This document shows, one piece after another, positions 29,075-37,528 of a DNA stretch of 64,000 nt. Positions within the stretch are counted from its first letter, which is position 1; each line of letters starts with the position of its first letter. The stretch is taken from positions 62,001 through 126,000 of the forward strand of contig JAFAIM010000026.1 in NCBI GenBank assembly GCA_019236735.1, in the 5' to 3' direction. The DNA comes from Burkholderiaceae bacterium. Lineage in GTDB: Bacteria > Pseudomonadota > Gammaproteobacteria > Burkholderiales > Burkholderiaceae_F. The notes beneath the pieces were generated by a model, which saw nothing but the letters and a program-made list of their open reading frames with translations, had not been told where the DNA came from and did not search any database. The translations under genes were made by a program, and so were the position numbers.

Positions 29075-29482
29075 ATGAAACCGAGGTACGACGCGTATTA
29101 CAAGGCAATCCCGAACCTGGGTCGGGACGAGGATGCTTCGACTTTGCCGCAGCGTCGCCCGAAGCCGCGCAGGATCGCGCATCACCCTCCGCTGCGGCAG
29201 TCCTCTGCGCTCGAAGCACACCACCCAGAAATCGTTCAGGCAGTCACGCTGCTCTGGGGCTACCCAGAGATGGATGTGTATTTCGAAAAGCTGTGGCTCG
29301 ATGACGGCAACGCCAACCCGATCGCACCCGAGGCGATGTCGGAGCTGATGCTGCTGGCGGGCGTGCATCGCTGGCTGCTGCCGCCGCGGCAAGTCCGCAA
29401 TCTGGCCTCGATCTACGACGCGTGCGCGGCGCCGGTCAGGGGCAAGAAGGATCTTTGGGGAGACGTGCCCCCGCGCAGGTAA
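29075..29482 (+). CDS. Hypothetical protein of 135 residues
   Basis: I do not recognise this protein. It begins MKPRYDAYYKAIPNLGR, has a basic, proline-rich first part (PQRRPKPRRIAHHPP) and a more ordered second half with VQAVTLLWGYPEMDVYFEKL-like and EAMSELMLLAGVHRWLLPPR segments that look helical. No signal peptide or membrane segment is seen. A near-consensus promoter lies about 100 bases upstream, but no ribosome site is obvious at the ATG, so the start is uncertain. Its stop is 4 bases from the convergent dxs stop. Confidence 0.6.
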   Translation: MKPRYDAYYKAIPNLGRDEDASTLPQRRPKPRRIAHHPPLRQSSALEAHHPEIVQAVTLLWGYPEMDVYFEKLWLDDGNANPIAPEAMSELMLLAGVHRWLLPPRQVRNLASIYDACAAPVRGKKDLWGDVPPRR

Positions 29483-29486
29483 ACCA

Positions 29487-31385
29487 CTACGCGATCGATT
29501 TGACGCGCCGGTCTTCCCGCAGCAGCGCTCCGAAACGATCGCGGATCGACTGCTCCAGGCCTGCGGCATCCAGTCCCGCCGAAGCGACCAGCGCGGCCGG
29601 GTCGCCGTGATCGATGAAGCGGTCCGGCAGCCCCAGGTGCAGGAACGGTCGCTCGATCGCCATCGCGGCGAGCGCCTCGGCGCAAGCGCTGCCCGCGCCG
29701 CCCATCACGACATTCTCTTCCACCGTGACCAGCGCGTCGTGCGACCCGGCGATCTGCGCCAGCAGCTCGGTGTCCAGCGGCTTGACAAAGCGCATATTCA
29801 CAACGGTCGCATCGAGCGCCTCGGCGGCACGCAGCGCGGCGTGCAGAGGGGGCCCAAAGGCGAGAATCGCGACGCGTCCGCCGCGCGCGGCGCGTGAGTG
29901 GCGGCGGATGTGCGCACGCCCGATCGGTACGACTTCCAGGTCGCGTTCGACCTCGACGCCGACGCCGGCTCCGCGCGGATAGCGCACCGCGGCCGGTCCG
30001 TCGTGGCGATACGCGGTCGACAGCATCTTGCGGCACTCGTTCTCGTCGCTCGGCGCCATCACGACCATGTTGGGGATGCAGCGCAGGAACGACAAGTCGA
30101 AAGCGCCGTGGTGGGTGGCGCCGTCTGCACCGACAAGCCCGCCCCGGTCCAGCGCGAACGTCACCGGCAGATTCTGCAGCGCGACGTCGTGGATCAGCTG
30201 GTCATACGCCCGCTGCAGGAACGTCGAGTAGATGGCCACGACTGGCTTGCGTCCCTCGCATGCCAGACCCGCAGCAAACGTCACCGCGTGCTGCTCGGCG
30301 ATGCCGACGTCGTAGTACCGATCGGGGAACTGTCGCTCGAAGCGCACCATCCCGGAGCCCTCGCGCATCGCCGGCGTGATCCCGACCAGGCGTGAATCGG
30401 CGGCAGCCATATCGCACAGCCAATCGCCGAATACCTGCGTGAAGGTCGGCTTGCCCGGCGCGCTCTTCTGCAGCCCCATTTTCGGGTCAAACGGAGCCGG
30501 GCCGTGGTACAGCACCGGATCGGCCTCCGCCAGTTTGTAGCCCTGCCCCTTGCGTGTGACCACGTGCAGGAATTGCGGCCCGGCGAGGCCGCGAATGTTT
30601 TGCAGCGTCGGAATCAACGCATCCAGATCGTGACCGTCGATCGGGCCGATGTAATTGAATCCGAACTCCTCGAACATCGTGCCCGGGACGAGCATCCCCT
30701 TGGCGTGCTCCTCCAGCTTGCGCGCCAGCTCGAGCATCGGCGGCACGTGTTTGAGCACCTGGCGGCCGGCCTGCTTGGCGGCAGCGTAGAACTTGCCGCT
30801 GAGCAGACGGGCGAGGTAACGGTTCAGCGCGCCCACAGCCGGCGAGATCGACATGTCGTTGTCGTTCAGCACGACCAGCAGGCGCACGTCCTCGGCGACG
30901 CCGGCGTTGTTCAGAGCCTCGAACGCCATCCCCGCCGACATCGCGCCGTCGCCGATCACGGCGATCGCGTGCCGCTTCTCACCGCGATCGCGCGCCGCGA
31001 TCGCCATGCCGAGCGCGGCCGATATCGAGGTCGAGGAGTGGGCGGTGCCGAACGCGTCGTACGGCGATTCGGTGCGCCGGGGAAAACCCGAGATGCCGTT
31101 TGCTTGACGCAGTTTGCGCATTGCCTCGCGCCGCCCGGTCAGGATCTTGTGTGGATACGTTTGATGCCCCACGTCCCACACGATCCGGTCTTCGGGCGTG
31201 TTGAAGACGTAATGCAGCGCGATCGTCAGTTCGACTGTCCCGAGGTTCGAGCTCAGGTGTCCGCCGGTTCTCGAAACGGATTCGAGTACGAAGGAACGCA
31301 GCTCGTCGGCCAGGTGCGGCAGCTGGCCGCGTTCGAGGCGCCGAAGGTCGGCCGGGTCGGCGATGGTTTGAAGCAAGCTGTACAC
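29487..31385 (-). CDS. dxs: 1-deoxy-D-xylulose-5-phosphate synthase
   Basis: This thiamine-diphosphate enzyme condenses pyruvate and glyceraldehyde 3-phosphate, the first step of the MEP isoprenoid pathway. The 632-residue product has [38 protein letters not shown], the TPP-binding [18 protein letters not shown], and the catalytic glutamate of [16 protein letters not shown]. The C-terminal DRFIDHGDP block completes the transketolase fold. The start is a GTG 3 bases after the ispA stop, so xseB-ispA-dxs form one tight operon. Confidence 0.98.
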   Translation of the reverse strand: MYSLLQTIADPADLRRLERGQLPHLADELRSFVLESVSRTGGHLSSNLGTVELTIALHYVFNTPEDRIVWDVGHQTYPHKILTGRREAMRKLRQANGISGFPRRTESPYDAFGTAHSSTSISAALGMAIAARDRGEKRHAIAVIGDGAMSAGMAFEALNNAGVAEDVRLLVVLNDNDMSISPAVGALNRYLARLLSGKFYAAAKQAGRQVLKHVPPMLELARKLEEHAKGMLVPGTMFEEFGFNYIGPIDGHDLDALIPTLQNIRGLAGPQFLHVVTRKGQGYKLAEADPVLYHGPAPFDPKMGLQKSAPGKPTFTQVFGDWLCDMAAADSRLVGITPAMREGSGMVRFERQFPDRYYDVGIAEQHAVTFAAGLACEGRKPVVAIYSTFLQRAYDQLIHDVALQNLPVTFALDRGGLVGADGATHHGAFDLSFLRCIPNMVVMAPSDENECRKMLSTAYRHDGPAAVRYPRGAGVGVEVERDLEVVPIGRAHIRRHSRAARGGRVAILAFGPPLHAALRAAEALDATVVNMRFVKPLDTELLAQIAGSHDALVTVEENVVMGGAGSACAEALAAMAIERPFLHLGLPDRFIDHGDPAALVASAGLDAAGLEQSIRDRFGALLREDRRVKSIA

Positions 31386-31388
31386 GAA

Positions 31389-32327
31389 TCAACTCCGGCG
31401 TTGCACGATCAGGTCGGCCAATTGCGCGAGTCGCGCGGAGCGCGGCCGCGCGTCGGCCCCGAGACTGGCCAGCGCTTCATGCGCGTCGCAACGCAGCCGC
31501 TCTGCCCAGCGACGCGCTGCCTCGGCACCGAGCACCGAGACGTATGTGGGTTTGCTTTGTTTCTGGTCCTTGCCCGCGGTCTTGCCCAGTTCGGCGGAGG
31601 TGGACTCCGCATCCAGCAAATCATCGACGACCTGGAAGGCGAGGCCGATCGCCTCAGCGTACTGCATTAGTGCGGCCTGCTCGGGAGCGCGCACGCGGCC
31701 GGCGGCCGCTCCCATCATGACGGCGGCCCGCAACAGCGCCCCGGTTTTCATCCGGTGCATCGTTTCCAGTTCCTCGGCGCTCATCTTCCGCCCGACCGCG
31801 GCAAGATCGATCGCCTGCCCGCCGCACATTCCGCGCGTACCGGCAGCGTGAGCGAGCTGCCGGATTAGAGCGATGCCGACTTGCGGCTCGAACGACGCAT
31901 CGGCCAGCACGCGGAACGCTTCGGCCTGCAGCGCATCGCCCGTCAGCATCGCGGTCGCCTCGTCGAAAGCGACGTGCACCGTCGGCTTTCCCCGCCGCAA
32001 CACATCGTCGTCCATACAGGGCATGTCGTCATGCACGAGCGAGTAGGCGTGAACGTATTCGACCGCAGCTGCGATCGGATCCAGCGCCGAGTCCGAAGCC
32101 GCCGCGAACTCGCCGGCGGCATACACCAGCAGCGGGCGAACGCGCTTGCCGCCGTTCAGCACGGCGTAGCGCATCGCCACGTGCAGGCGCCGCGGCTCGG
32201 ATTCCTCGGCGGGCAGCTGCGCTGCGACGAACCTCTCGAAGCGCGCCTGCCGAGCGGCAATCCAATCCGGCAAGCTCTCGGCCTGTGGCGTGCCGATCGC
32301 ACGCGCGGGAAGCGACGCGACCCTCAC
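31389..32327 (-). CDS. ispA: Farnesyl diphosphate synthase (geranyltranstransferase)
   Basis: It makes farnesyl diphosphate from isopentenyl and dimethylallyl diphosphates. The 312-residue product has NGGKRVRPLLVYAAGE, the first aspartate-rich motif LVHDDMPCMDDD, GQAIDL, MKTGALL and the second aspartate motif FQVVDDLLD. The GTG start overlaps the xseB stop as GTGA; no other start fits as well before the conserved N-terminal helices. dxs follows after 3 bases, putting the first and a later isoprenoid enzyme under common control. Confidence 0.95.
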   Translation of the reverse strand: MRVASLPARAIGTPQAESLPDWIAARQARFERFVAAQLPAEESEPRRLHVAMRYAVLNGGKRVRPLLVYAAGEFAAASDSALDPIAAAVEYVHAYSLVHDDMPCMDDDVLRRGKPTVHVAFDEATAMLTGDALQAEAFRVLADASFEPQVGIALIRQLAHAAGTRGMCGGQAIDLAAVGRKMSAEELETMHRMKTGALLRAAVMMGAAAGRVRAPEQAALMQYAEAIGLAFQVVDDLLDAESTSAELGKTAGKDQKQSKPTYVSVLGAEAARRWAERLRCDAHEALASLGADARPRSARLAQLADLIVQRRS

Positions 32328-32587
32328 GTTGTCGAGCCCGATGGTTCGGCCGGAGTGAAATTCCTGAGCACGTCTTCGTCGAGCAACTGAATCTGGCGCT
32401 CGGCATCGGCCAGCCTGCCCTGGCAAAAACGGGCAAGCTCGGCTCCACGGCGGTACGCCGCGATCGATTCGTCCAGGCCGAGATCGCCGGATTCCATACG
32501 CCGCACCAGTTGATCGAGTTGCTCGAGAGCCTGCTCGAAAGTCAGACCTTCGACCGGGGTTGAAGTACTAGAAGTGGATTCAGCCAT
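32324..32587 (-). CDS. xseB: Exodeoxyribonuclease VII small subunit
   Basis: The 87-residue helical subunit binds several-fold to XseA. The family core is LTFEQALEQLDQLVRRMESG followed by LGLDESIAAYRRGAELARFC and an unordered C-terminus. ATG 32587 is chosen because it precedes a short serine/threonine-rich lead into the core. It begins the xseB-ispA-dxs operon; its start region overlaps the far upstream of the divergent sulfurtransferase gene. Confidence 0.95.
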   Translation of the reverse strand: MAESTSSTSTPVEGLTFEQALEQLDQLVRRMESGDLGLDESIAAYRRGAELARFCQGRLADAERQIQLLDEDVLRNFTPAEPSGSTT

Positions 32588-32720
32588 CCGCTTACCCGCA
32601 CCTGGCAGGGCGCGCAACCCGCCTCCTTTTTTGTTAACGTATTTTAGTTCATCGCCCGCAACCGCCCCCACGGAGCAGGGGGTATGCGTTGCGTTTCCAC
32701 ACGTTCCGACCCGCGAGCCC

Positions 32721-33587
32721 GTGCCACAGAACGAATCACACGACAGCCTCGTTGACGCAGATACGCTACGCTGGAATGCGGGAAACCCCAGCTGGCGTGT
32801 GATCGACTGCCGTCACGATCTGCTGCGGCCGCAGGCCGGCGAACAGTCCTATATGGAATCCCACATCCTGGGTGCCGTTTTCGCGCACCTGGACCGCGAC
32901 CTTTCGGGCTTGAAAACCCCCGGAAGTGGGCGCCACCCTCTTCCCGACCCCGACCTGTTGGCCGAGCGCTTCCGCAGCTGGGGTATCGATCCGGATACGC
33001 AGATCGTCGCCTACGACGCGGGAGGCGGCTCGTATGCCGGCCGGCTATGGTGGCTGGCGCGCTGGCTCGGGCATGCCAGGGTGGCACTGCTCGACGGAGG
33101 TTGGCAGGCAGCACTGCAAGCCGGCGTTGCGACACAGGCCGGCGAGGTGCGAGTGCCCCGTGGGCGCTTCCAGCGCGGCAAGGCGCTCGAGCAGGTCGCC
33201 GAAGTGCAAATGGTTCAAGCGGCGCGAACGGATTCCAAGTCGCTGATCATCGACGCGCGCGCTCCTGACCGCTACGACGGCCGCAACGAAACGATCGACG
33301 CTGTGGGCGGACACATTCCGGGCGCAGTGAACCGCTTCTGGCAGGCGAATTTGCTGCCGGACGGACGTTTCAAACCGGCAGAGCAACTGCGTTCGGAGTT
33401 CTCGGCGCTTCTTGGCCAGCGCCGCGGCGAAGGCGTGATCCTCCAGTGCGGCTCGGGCGTCACCGCCTGTCATCACGTGCTGGCACTGAAACGAGCCGGA
33501 ATCGACGGCGCCCGGCTGTACCCGGGTTCATGGAGCCAGTGGATCTCGGATCCGGCCCGACCAATCGCGGTCGGCAGCGATCCCTGA
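32721..33587 (+). CDS. sseA: Rhodanese-domain sulfurtransferase (3-mercaptopyruvate sulfurtransferase type)
   Basis: The 288-residue product has two rhodanese domains. The first (WRVIDCRHDLL, GHILGA-like SHILGAVF) is probably structural. The second carries the active cysteine in LQCGSGVTACHHVLAL. The CGSGVT loop is the mercaptopyruvate type, whereas thiosulfate sulfurtransferases usually have CRKGV-like loops. It likely moves sulfane sulfur from mercaptopyruvate to thiols or cyanide. GTG 32721 is chosen because it lies just upstream of the domain; an earlier in-frame ATG at 32574 would overlap the xseB start and add an unconserved lead. Confidence 0.88.
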   Translation: MPQNESHDSLVDADTLRWNAGNPSWRVIDCRHDLLRPQAGEQSYMESHILGAVFAHLDRDLSGLKTPGSGRHPLPDPDLLAERFRSWGIDPDTQIVAYDAGGGSYAGRLWWLARWLGHARVALLDGGWQAALQAGVATQAGEVRVPRGRFQRGKALEQVAEVQMVQAARTDSKSLIIDARAPDRYDGRNETIDAVGGHIPGAVNRFWQANLLPDGRFKPAEQLRSEFSALLGQRRGEGVILQCGSGVTACHHVLALKRAGIDGARLYPGSWSQWISDPARPIAVGSDP

Positions 33588-33661
33588 CGCTCGGAAGGCC
33601 CGTACCCTCCGCTGCGCTTGCTCGTCAGCGGCGCGTTTTGCTTGCTCGTCAGCCGCGACGG

Positions 33662-34444
33662 TCAGCCGTGACCCAGGGTCGCCCGGATCAGCCCCGCCAG
33701 TGCCACGCCACAAAGCACGAGGATCACTTCCGGCACCGAGCTGCTCAGCGGCTTGCGACGCATCATCTCCGGCAGCAGGTCCGACAGCGCGATGTAAATG
33801 AAGCTGGCCGCGGCGATCAGCAGCGCGTACGGCACCAGCACGCGGTTGGCGTCGAGCAGGAAGTAGCCGGCCGTTCCGCCCAGCAGCGCCGACAGGCCCG
33901 AGATCAGCATGAAGCCGAACGCGCGCCGACGGGTGAAACCGGCGTTCAGCAAGATCATGAAGTCTCCGATCTCGTGCGGAACCTCGTGCGCAAAGACGGC
34001 AGCAGCGGTTAGAAAGCCGCCGCGCAGATCGAGCAGGAACGCAGCCGCGATCACCGCGCCGTCGCCGAAATTGTGGAATGCGTCGCCGACCAGGATCGGC
34101 CAAGCCCCGCGACCCGCCTCGTGCGCGTCGTAGCCGTGCGGGTGCTCGTGCGGATCGCCCTCGTGATGGTGTGTGTGGTGGATCAACGTCAGCTTCTCGA
34201 GGATGAAAAAGCCGACGATCCCGGCGGTCAGCACCCATCCAAGCCGATCGGCGTCCAACAGGTTCGAGCCGATCGCTTCGGGCAGCAGCTGCACGAGAGC
34301 GGTCGCGAGCAGGACACCAGCGGCGACCGAAACCATCCGGTCGACTACGCCGGCAAGCAGACGGAAGCTCAGTGCAGCGGCCAGGCCGATCGAGATCAGC
34401 GTGGAAAATGCATTGGCCAGGAGGATGAGGATCAGTGTCAGCAC
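33662..34444 (-). CDS. ZIP-family metal (zinc) transporter
   Basis: The 260-residue product has eight or so membrane segments. A histidine-rich cytoplasmic loop (HHTHHHEGDPHEHPHGYD) lies between helices 3 and 4. The two metal-site helices read GDAFHNFGDGAVIAAAF and FAHEVPHEIGDFMILL, the ZIP signature. It probably imports zinc or a related divalent metal down a gradient. It starts at GTG 34444 and lies 45 bases after the hydrolase gene on the same strand. No zur-like operator was identified. Confidence 0.92.
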   Translation of the reverse strand: MLTLILILLANAFSTLISIGLAAALSFRLLAGVVDRMVSVAAGVLLATALVQLLPEAIGSNLLDADRLGWVLTAGIVGFFILEKLTLIHHTHHHEGDPHEHPHGYDAHEAGRGAWPILVGDAFHNFGDGAVIAAAFLLDLRGGFLTAAAVFAHEVPHEIGDFMILLNAGFTRRRAFGFMLISGLSALLGGTAGYFLLDANRVLVPYALLIAAASFIYIALSDLLPEMMRRKPLSSSVPEVILVLCGVALAGLIRATLGHG

Positions 34445-34489
34445 GGCGCAACCGCCGCGCTGGCTTCGCGCACGCCAGGGCCAGGGAAA

Positions 34490-35359
34490 TCAGGAAAGCC
34501 CATGCCGGACAAACCATTCGTGGCAGCGCGCCCAAGCGTCGTGCGCCGCCTGCTCGCGGTAGTTCGGGCGGTAGTCGGCGAAGAACGCGTGCGGCGCGTC
34601 CGGGTAGACGATAAACCGCGACTCGGCGCCGCGTACCGGAGCCGACGCGAGCGCAGCCTTCATCCGCTCGATCGTATCCAGTGGGATCCCTGCGTCCGCC
34701 CCTCCGTATAGTCCGAGCACCGGTACCTTGAGCGAAGCAGCCAGGTCGATCGGGTGCCGCGGGCGATTGGCGCTCGGCTCTCCGATCAGCTGTCCGTACC
34801 ACGCAGCAGCCGCCTTTAGCCGGGGCTGCGCTGCTGCATAAAGCCAGGTGATGCGCCCGCCCCAGCAGAAGCCCGTCACACCTTGGCGCTCCGGATCTCC
34901 GCCGTTCTCCGCCGCCCAGCGCGCAGTTCGATCCAGATCGGACAGCACCTCGGAGTCCGGAACCTTCGAGACGATGTCGCGCATCAGCGCCTGCATATCC
35001 GAAATCGCAGAAGCGTCGCCGTAGCGCGCGAAAAGATCGGGTGCGATCGCGAGGTACCCGAGTTTCGCGAAGCGGCGACACACATCCCGGATGTGCTCGT
35101 GCACGCCGAAGATCTCGTGCACAACCAGCAGCGTCGGCAAGTGATCGCCTTTGTCAGGCTTCGCCCGATACGCGGGCATCGGGCCGCTCGAGGTGGGAAT
35201 CCGAAGTTCGCCGGCGATCAGTGCGCTCGCGTCGGTGTGGATGACGGCGCGCAGTTCGATCGGGGACACCGCCGCTGCGAAACCCGCAGCCAGCGACGTC
35301 TTCACGAACTGACGCCGCGGAGAGTGCGCGTTTTGTTCGGCGCCGGCTCTGCAGGCCAT
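34490..35359 (-). CDS. Tat-exported dienelactone hydrolase family protein
   Basis: The 289-residue product is an alpha/beta hydrolase with the dienelactone-hydrolase triad: cysteine in GFCWGG, aspartate in YGGADAGIP, histidine in PDAPHAFF. The N-terminus has twin arginines (R15-R16 in SPRRQFVK) followed by a hydrophobic stretch (TSLAAGFAAAVSP), a Tat signal. ATG 35359 keeps that signal and overlaps algH by 58 bases. A GTG at 35305 would form a GTGA junction with algH but remove the twin arginines, so it is less likely. The substrate is unknown. Confidence 0.85.
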   Translation of the reverse strand: MACRAGAEQNAHSPRRQFVKTSLAAGFAAAVSPIELRAVIHTDASALIAGELRIPTSSGPMPAYRAKPDKGDHLPTLLVVHEIFGVHEHIRDVCRRFAKLGYLAIAPDLFARYGDASAISDMQALMRDIVSKVPDSEVLSDLDRTARWAAENGGDPERQGVTGFCWGGRITWLYAAAQPRLKAAAAWYGQLIGEPSANRPRHPIDLAASLKVPVLGLYGGADAGIPLDTIERMKAALASAPVRGAESRFIVYPDAPHAFFADYRPNYREQAAHDAWARCHEWFVRHGLS

Positions 35360-35970
35360 GGATGTTCGGACTTGTTGTGAAAGACCGCCTCTGGCTCGGC
35401 AGGCGCGAGCGTCCAGTCTCCGCGAACGATCTCGCCCTCGAGTTGACCAGGCGCCCATCCGGAGTGCCCGACGAAGACCCGCAGACCCTCCATCGGTTTG
35501 TCTCGGCCGAGAAGTTCGCGCAGCAAATCCCGGTCGGCGCTGACGTAGACGCCCTCAAAGGCCTGGACCGCATGCTCGGCCGGCTTGTCGGCGCGAAAAA
35601 GAAACCAAACGGTTTCGATTTCGACAGGGCCACCGAAGTAGATCTTGTCGTGAACTTGCGCCAGGCGTTCCAGATCCGGAAACAGGTGCGAGACCGGGAC
35701 TTTCGTCGGGCGGTTGACGATCACGCCAGCCGGTGCAGCGCCGAGGTTGTTCATCACGAGCACCACTGAGTCCCGAAAATTCGGATCCGGCAGTTCGGAC
35801 CGCGCAACGAGCAGCATCGCGGTCAAAGGCTTTGCGTTGTCGGCATGTAGCGGCCAGGACACCGCGAGCAACAACAACAGGGGCCAGATACCTCCCCCCG
35901 CGTCGCGCAAACGCCGCAGAAACGAGTCTCTCCTCACTGGCCGACGACCTCCGGAGCGCCTTGTCGCCAT
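35302..35970 (-). CDS. algH: AlgH/YqgE (UPF0301) family protein with an N-terminal signal peptide
   Basis: The core matches the YqgE/AlgH family: MLLVARSELPDPNFRDSVVL, PAGVIVNRPT, DKIYFGGPVE, VFVGHSGWAPGQLEGEI and a final WPAEP. Usual members are cytoplasmic, about 185 residues and start at this core. Here 48 extra residues precede it: an arginine-rich n-region, a hydrophobic segment (IWPLLLLLAVSWPLHA, residues 28-43) and a likely cleavage after LHA. Export is therefore predicted. ATG 35970 lies 4 bases after the glpD stop. Family function is not settled despite the name from alginate regulation. Confidence 0.88.
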   Translation of the reverse strand: MATRRSGGRRPVRRDSFLRRLRDAGGGIWPLLLLLAVSWPLHADNAKPLTAMLLVARSELPDPNFRDSVVLVMNNLGAAPAGVIVNRPTKVPVSHLFPDLERLAQVHDKIYFGGPVEIETVWFLFRADKPAEHAVQAFEGVYVSADRDLLRELLGRDKPMEGLRVFVGHSGWAPGQLEGEIVRGDWTLAPAEPEAVFHNKSEHPWPAEPAPNKTRTLRGVSS

Positions 35971-35974
35971 TTTC

Positions 35975-37528
35975 TCATTTCTGTCGCCGTTCGAACCAAT
36001 CGGCCACCCGCCGTCGATTCGCCTCCGGCAGATGCAATCCGAGCTTCGATCGGCGCCACAACGCATCCTGCGCTGATCGGGCCCATTCCCGCGCAGCGAG
36101 GTACTCCAGTTCCGCCTCGTACAGACCATCGGCAATCCGCTCGCCCAGGTCGCCGGCATTTTTGGCCGAACCGAGCACCGCGCTGATGCGGGTTCCATAG
36201 GCTCGCGCCATCCTGCGCAATACCTGCGGCGCAAGCCATCGGTACTGCGAGCTCAGAGCCGCGACGAAAGCTTCGAGCGCGGCCGCGCCATCGCCGGTCG
36301 CCCCCGGCACGGCCGGAACGTCGCCGCCGGGCAGCACCGCATCGCGAGTCCAGCGGCTGCGGCCGCAACCCAGGCTGCCCACCAATGCGTCGCCCGCCTC
36401 CTCTGCGAGCGTGCGGAACGTCGTGATCTTGCCGCCCCACACCGTCAGCAATGGGGCGCAATCCCGCTCGCGGTGCAGCTCCAGCGAGTAATCCCGAGTC
36501 AACTCCGAAGGCCCCGCTCCGTCGTCGATCAGCGGGCGCACACCGGAGAACGTCCACGCGATGTCGGACGCGCCCAGGGGTGCTCTGAAGTAATTGTTGG
36601 CAAGCTCGCACAAATATCCGATCTCGGAATCTTCGATGCGGCTGGCACCGGGCTCATCCTGTACCTCGACGTCGGTTGTGCCGATCAGCGTGAAGCGATC
36701 CTCAAACGGGATCACAAAGGCGATGCGCCGGTCCGGTGCCTGCAGCATGTACGCGTAGGAGTGGCCGAGGGCTCGACGAACGACCAGATGGCTGCCCTTG
36801 ACCAGGCGCAGCCGACGTTGCGATTCAATTGCGCACATATCGCGCAGGAAGCGATCGGCCCAAGGTCCGGTTGCGTTGACCAGCGCTCGCGCCCGAATGC
36901 GGATCGCGCTCCCTTCCTGGGGCTTGGCTTCTGCAAGCCAGCCGCTGCCTTCCCCGCTTCCTTCCGTGCTGCCTTCCCGTCGGGCACGCGCAATGCACGT
37001 GCGCGTAAAGATGCGCGCACCTCTTTCGGCTGCATCGATCGCTGCTGTCACGACCAGGCGCGCGTCGTCCGTCCATGCGTCGGAAAACTCGAATCCCGTT
37101 CGCAGCCCCGGCCGCAACGCAGCGCCCGCAGGATGAGCGGCCAGATCGACCCGGCGCGATGACGGCAGGCTCGAACTGCCGCCCATCCGGTCGTACAGCC
37201 ACAGACCCGCGCGCAGCATCCAGGCCGGCCGCATCGAAGCCTCGTGCACCAGTACCAGCCGCAGCGGGCGTACCAGGTGAGGCGCCACCCGCAGCAGCAC
37301 TTCGCGCTCGCGCAACGCTTTGTGCACCAGCCGGATCTTGCCGTGCTCCAGGTATCGCAAACCACCGTGGATCAGCTTGGTAGAAGCCGACGAGGTGTGC
37401 GATGCCAGATCGTCCTGCTCGCACAAAATCACCGAAAGACCGCGGCCGGCCGCATCGCGCGCGATCGCAGCGCCATTGATCCCGCCACCGGCGACCAATA
37501 CGTCGCAGCGGAGCTCTTCCGCGGTCAA
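35975..37528 (-). CDS. glpD: Aerobic glycerol-3-phosphate dehydrogenase
   Basis: This FAD flavoprotein oxidises glycerol 3-phosphate to dihydroxyacetone phosphate and passes electrons to quinone at the membrane. The 517-residue product has the FAD motif LVAGGGINGAAIARDAAGRG, then ASHTSSASTKLIHGGLRYLE, LRPAWMLRAGLWLYDRMGG, NATGPWADRF and the C-terminal WGGKITTFRTLAEEAG. The start is TTG at 37528, overlapping the polA stop as TTGA; no ATG or GTG lies nearby in frame. glpF, glpK and glpR are not in the window. Confidence 0.93.
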   Translation of the reverse strand: MTAEELRCDVLVAGGGINGAAIARDAAGRGLSVILCEQDDLASHTSSASTKLIHGGLRYLEHGKIRLVHKALREREVLLRVAPHLVRPLRLVLVHEASMRPAWMLRAGLWLYDRMGGSSSLPSSRRVDLAAHPAGAALRPGLRTGFEFSDAWTDDARLVVTAAIDAAERGARIFTRTCIARARREGSTEGSGEGSGWLAEAKPQEGSAIRIRARALVNATGPWADRFLRDMCAIESQRRLRLVKGSHLVVRRALGHSYAYMLQAPDRRIAFVIPFEDRFTLIGTTDVEVQDEPGASRIEDSEIGYLCELANNYFRAPLGASDIAWTFSGVRPLIDDGAGPSELTRDYSLELHRERDCAPLLTVWGGKITTFRTLAEEAGDALVGSLGCGRSRWTRDAVLPGGDVPAVPGATGDGAAALEAFVAALSSQYRWLAPQVLRRMARAYGTRISAVLGSAKNAGDLGERIADGLYEAELEYLAAREWARSAQDALWRRSKLGLHLPEANRRRVADWFERRQK

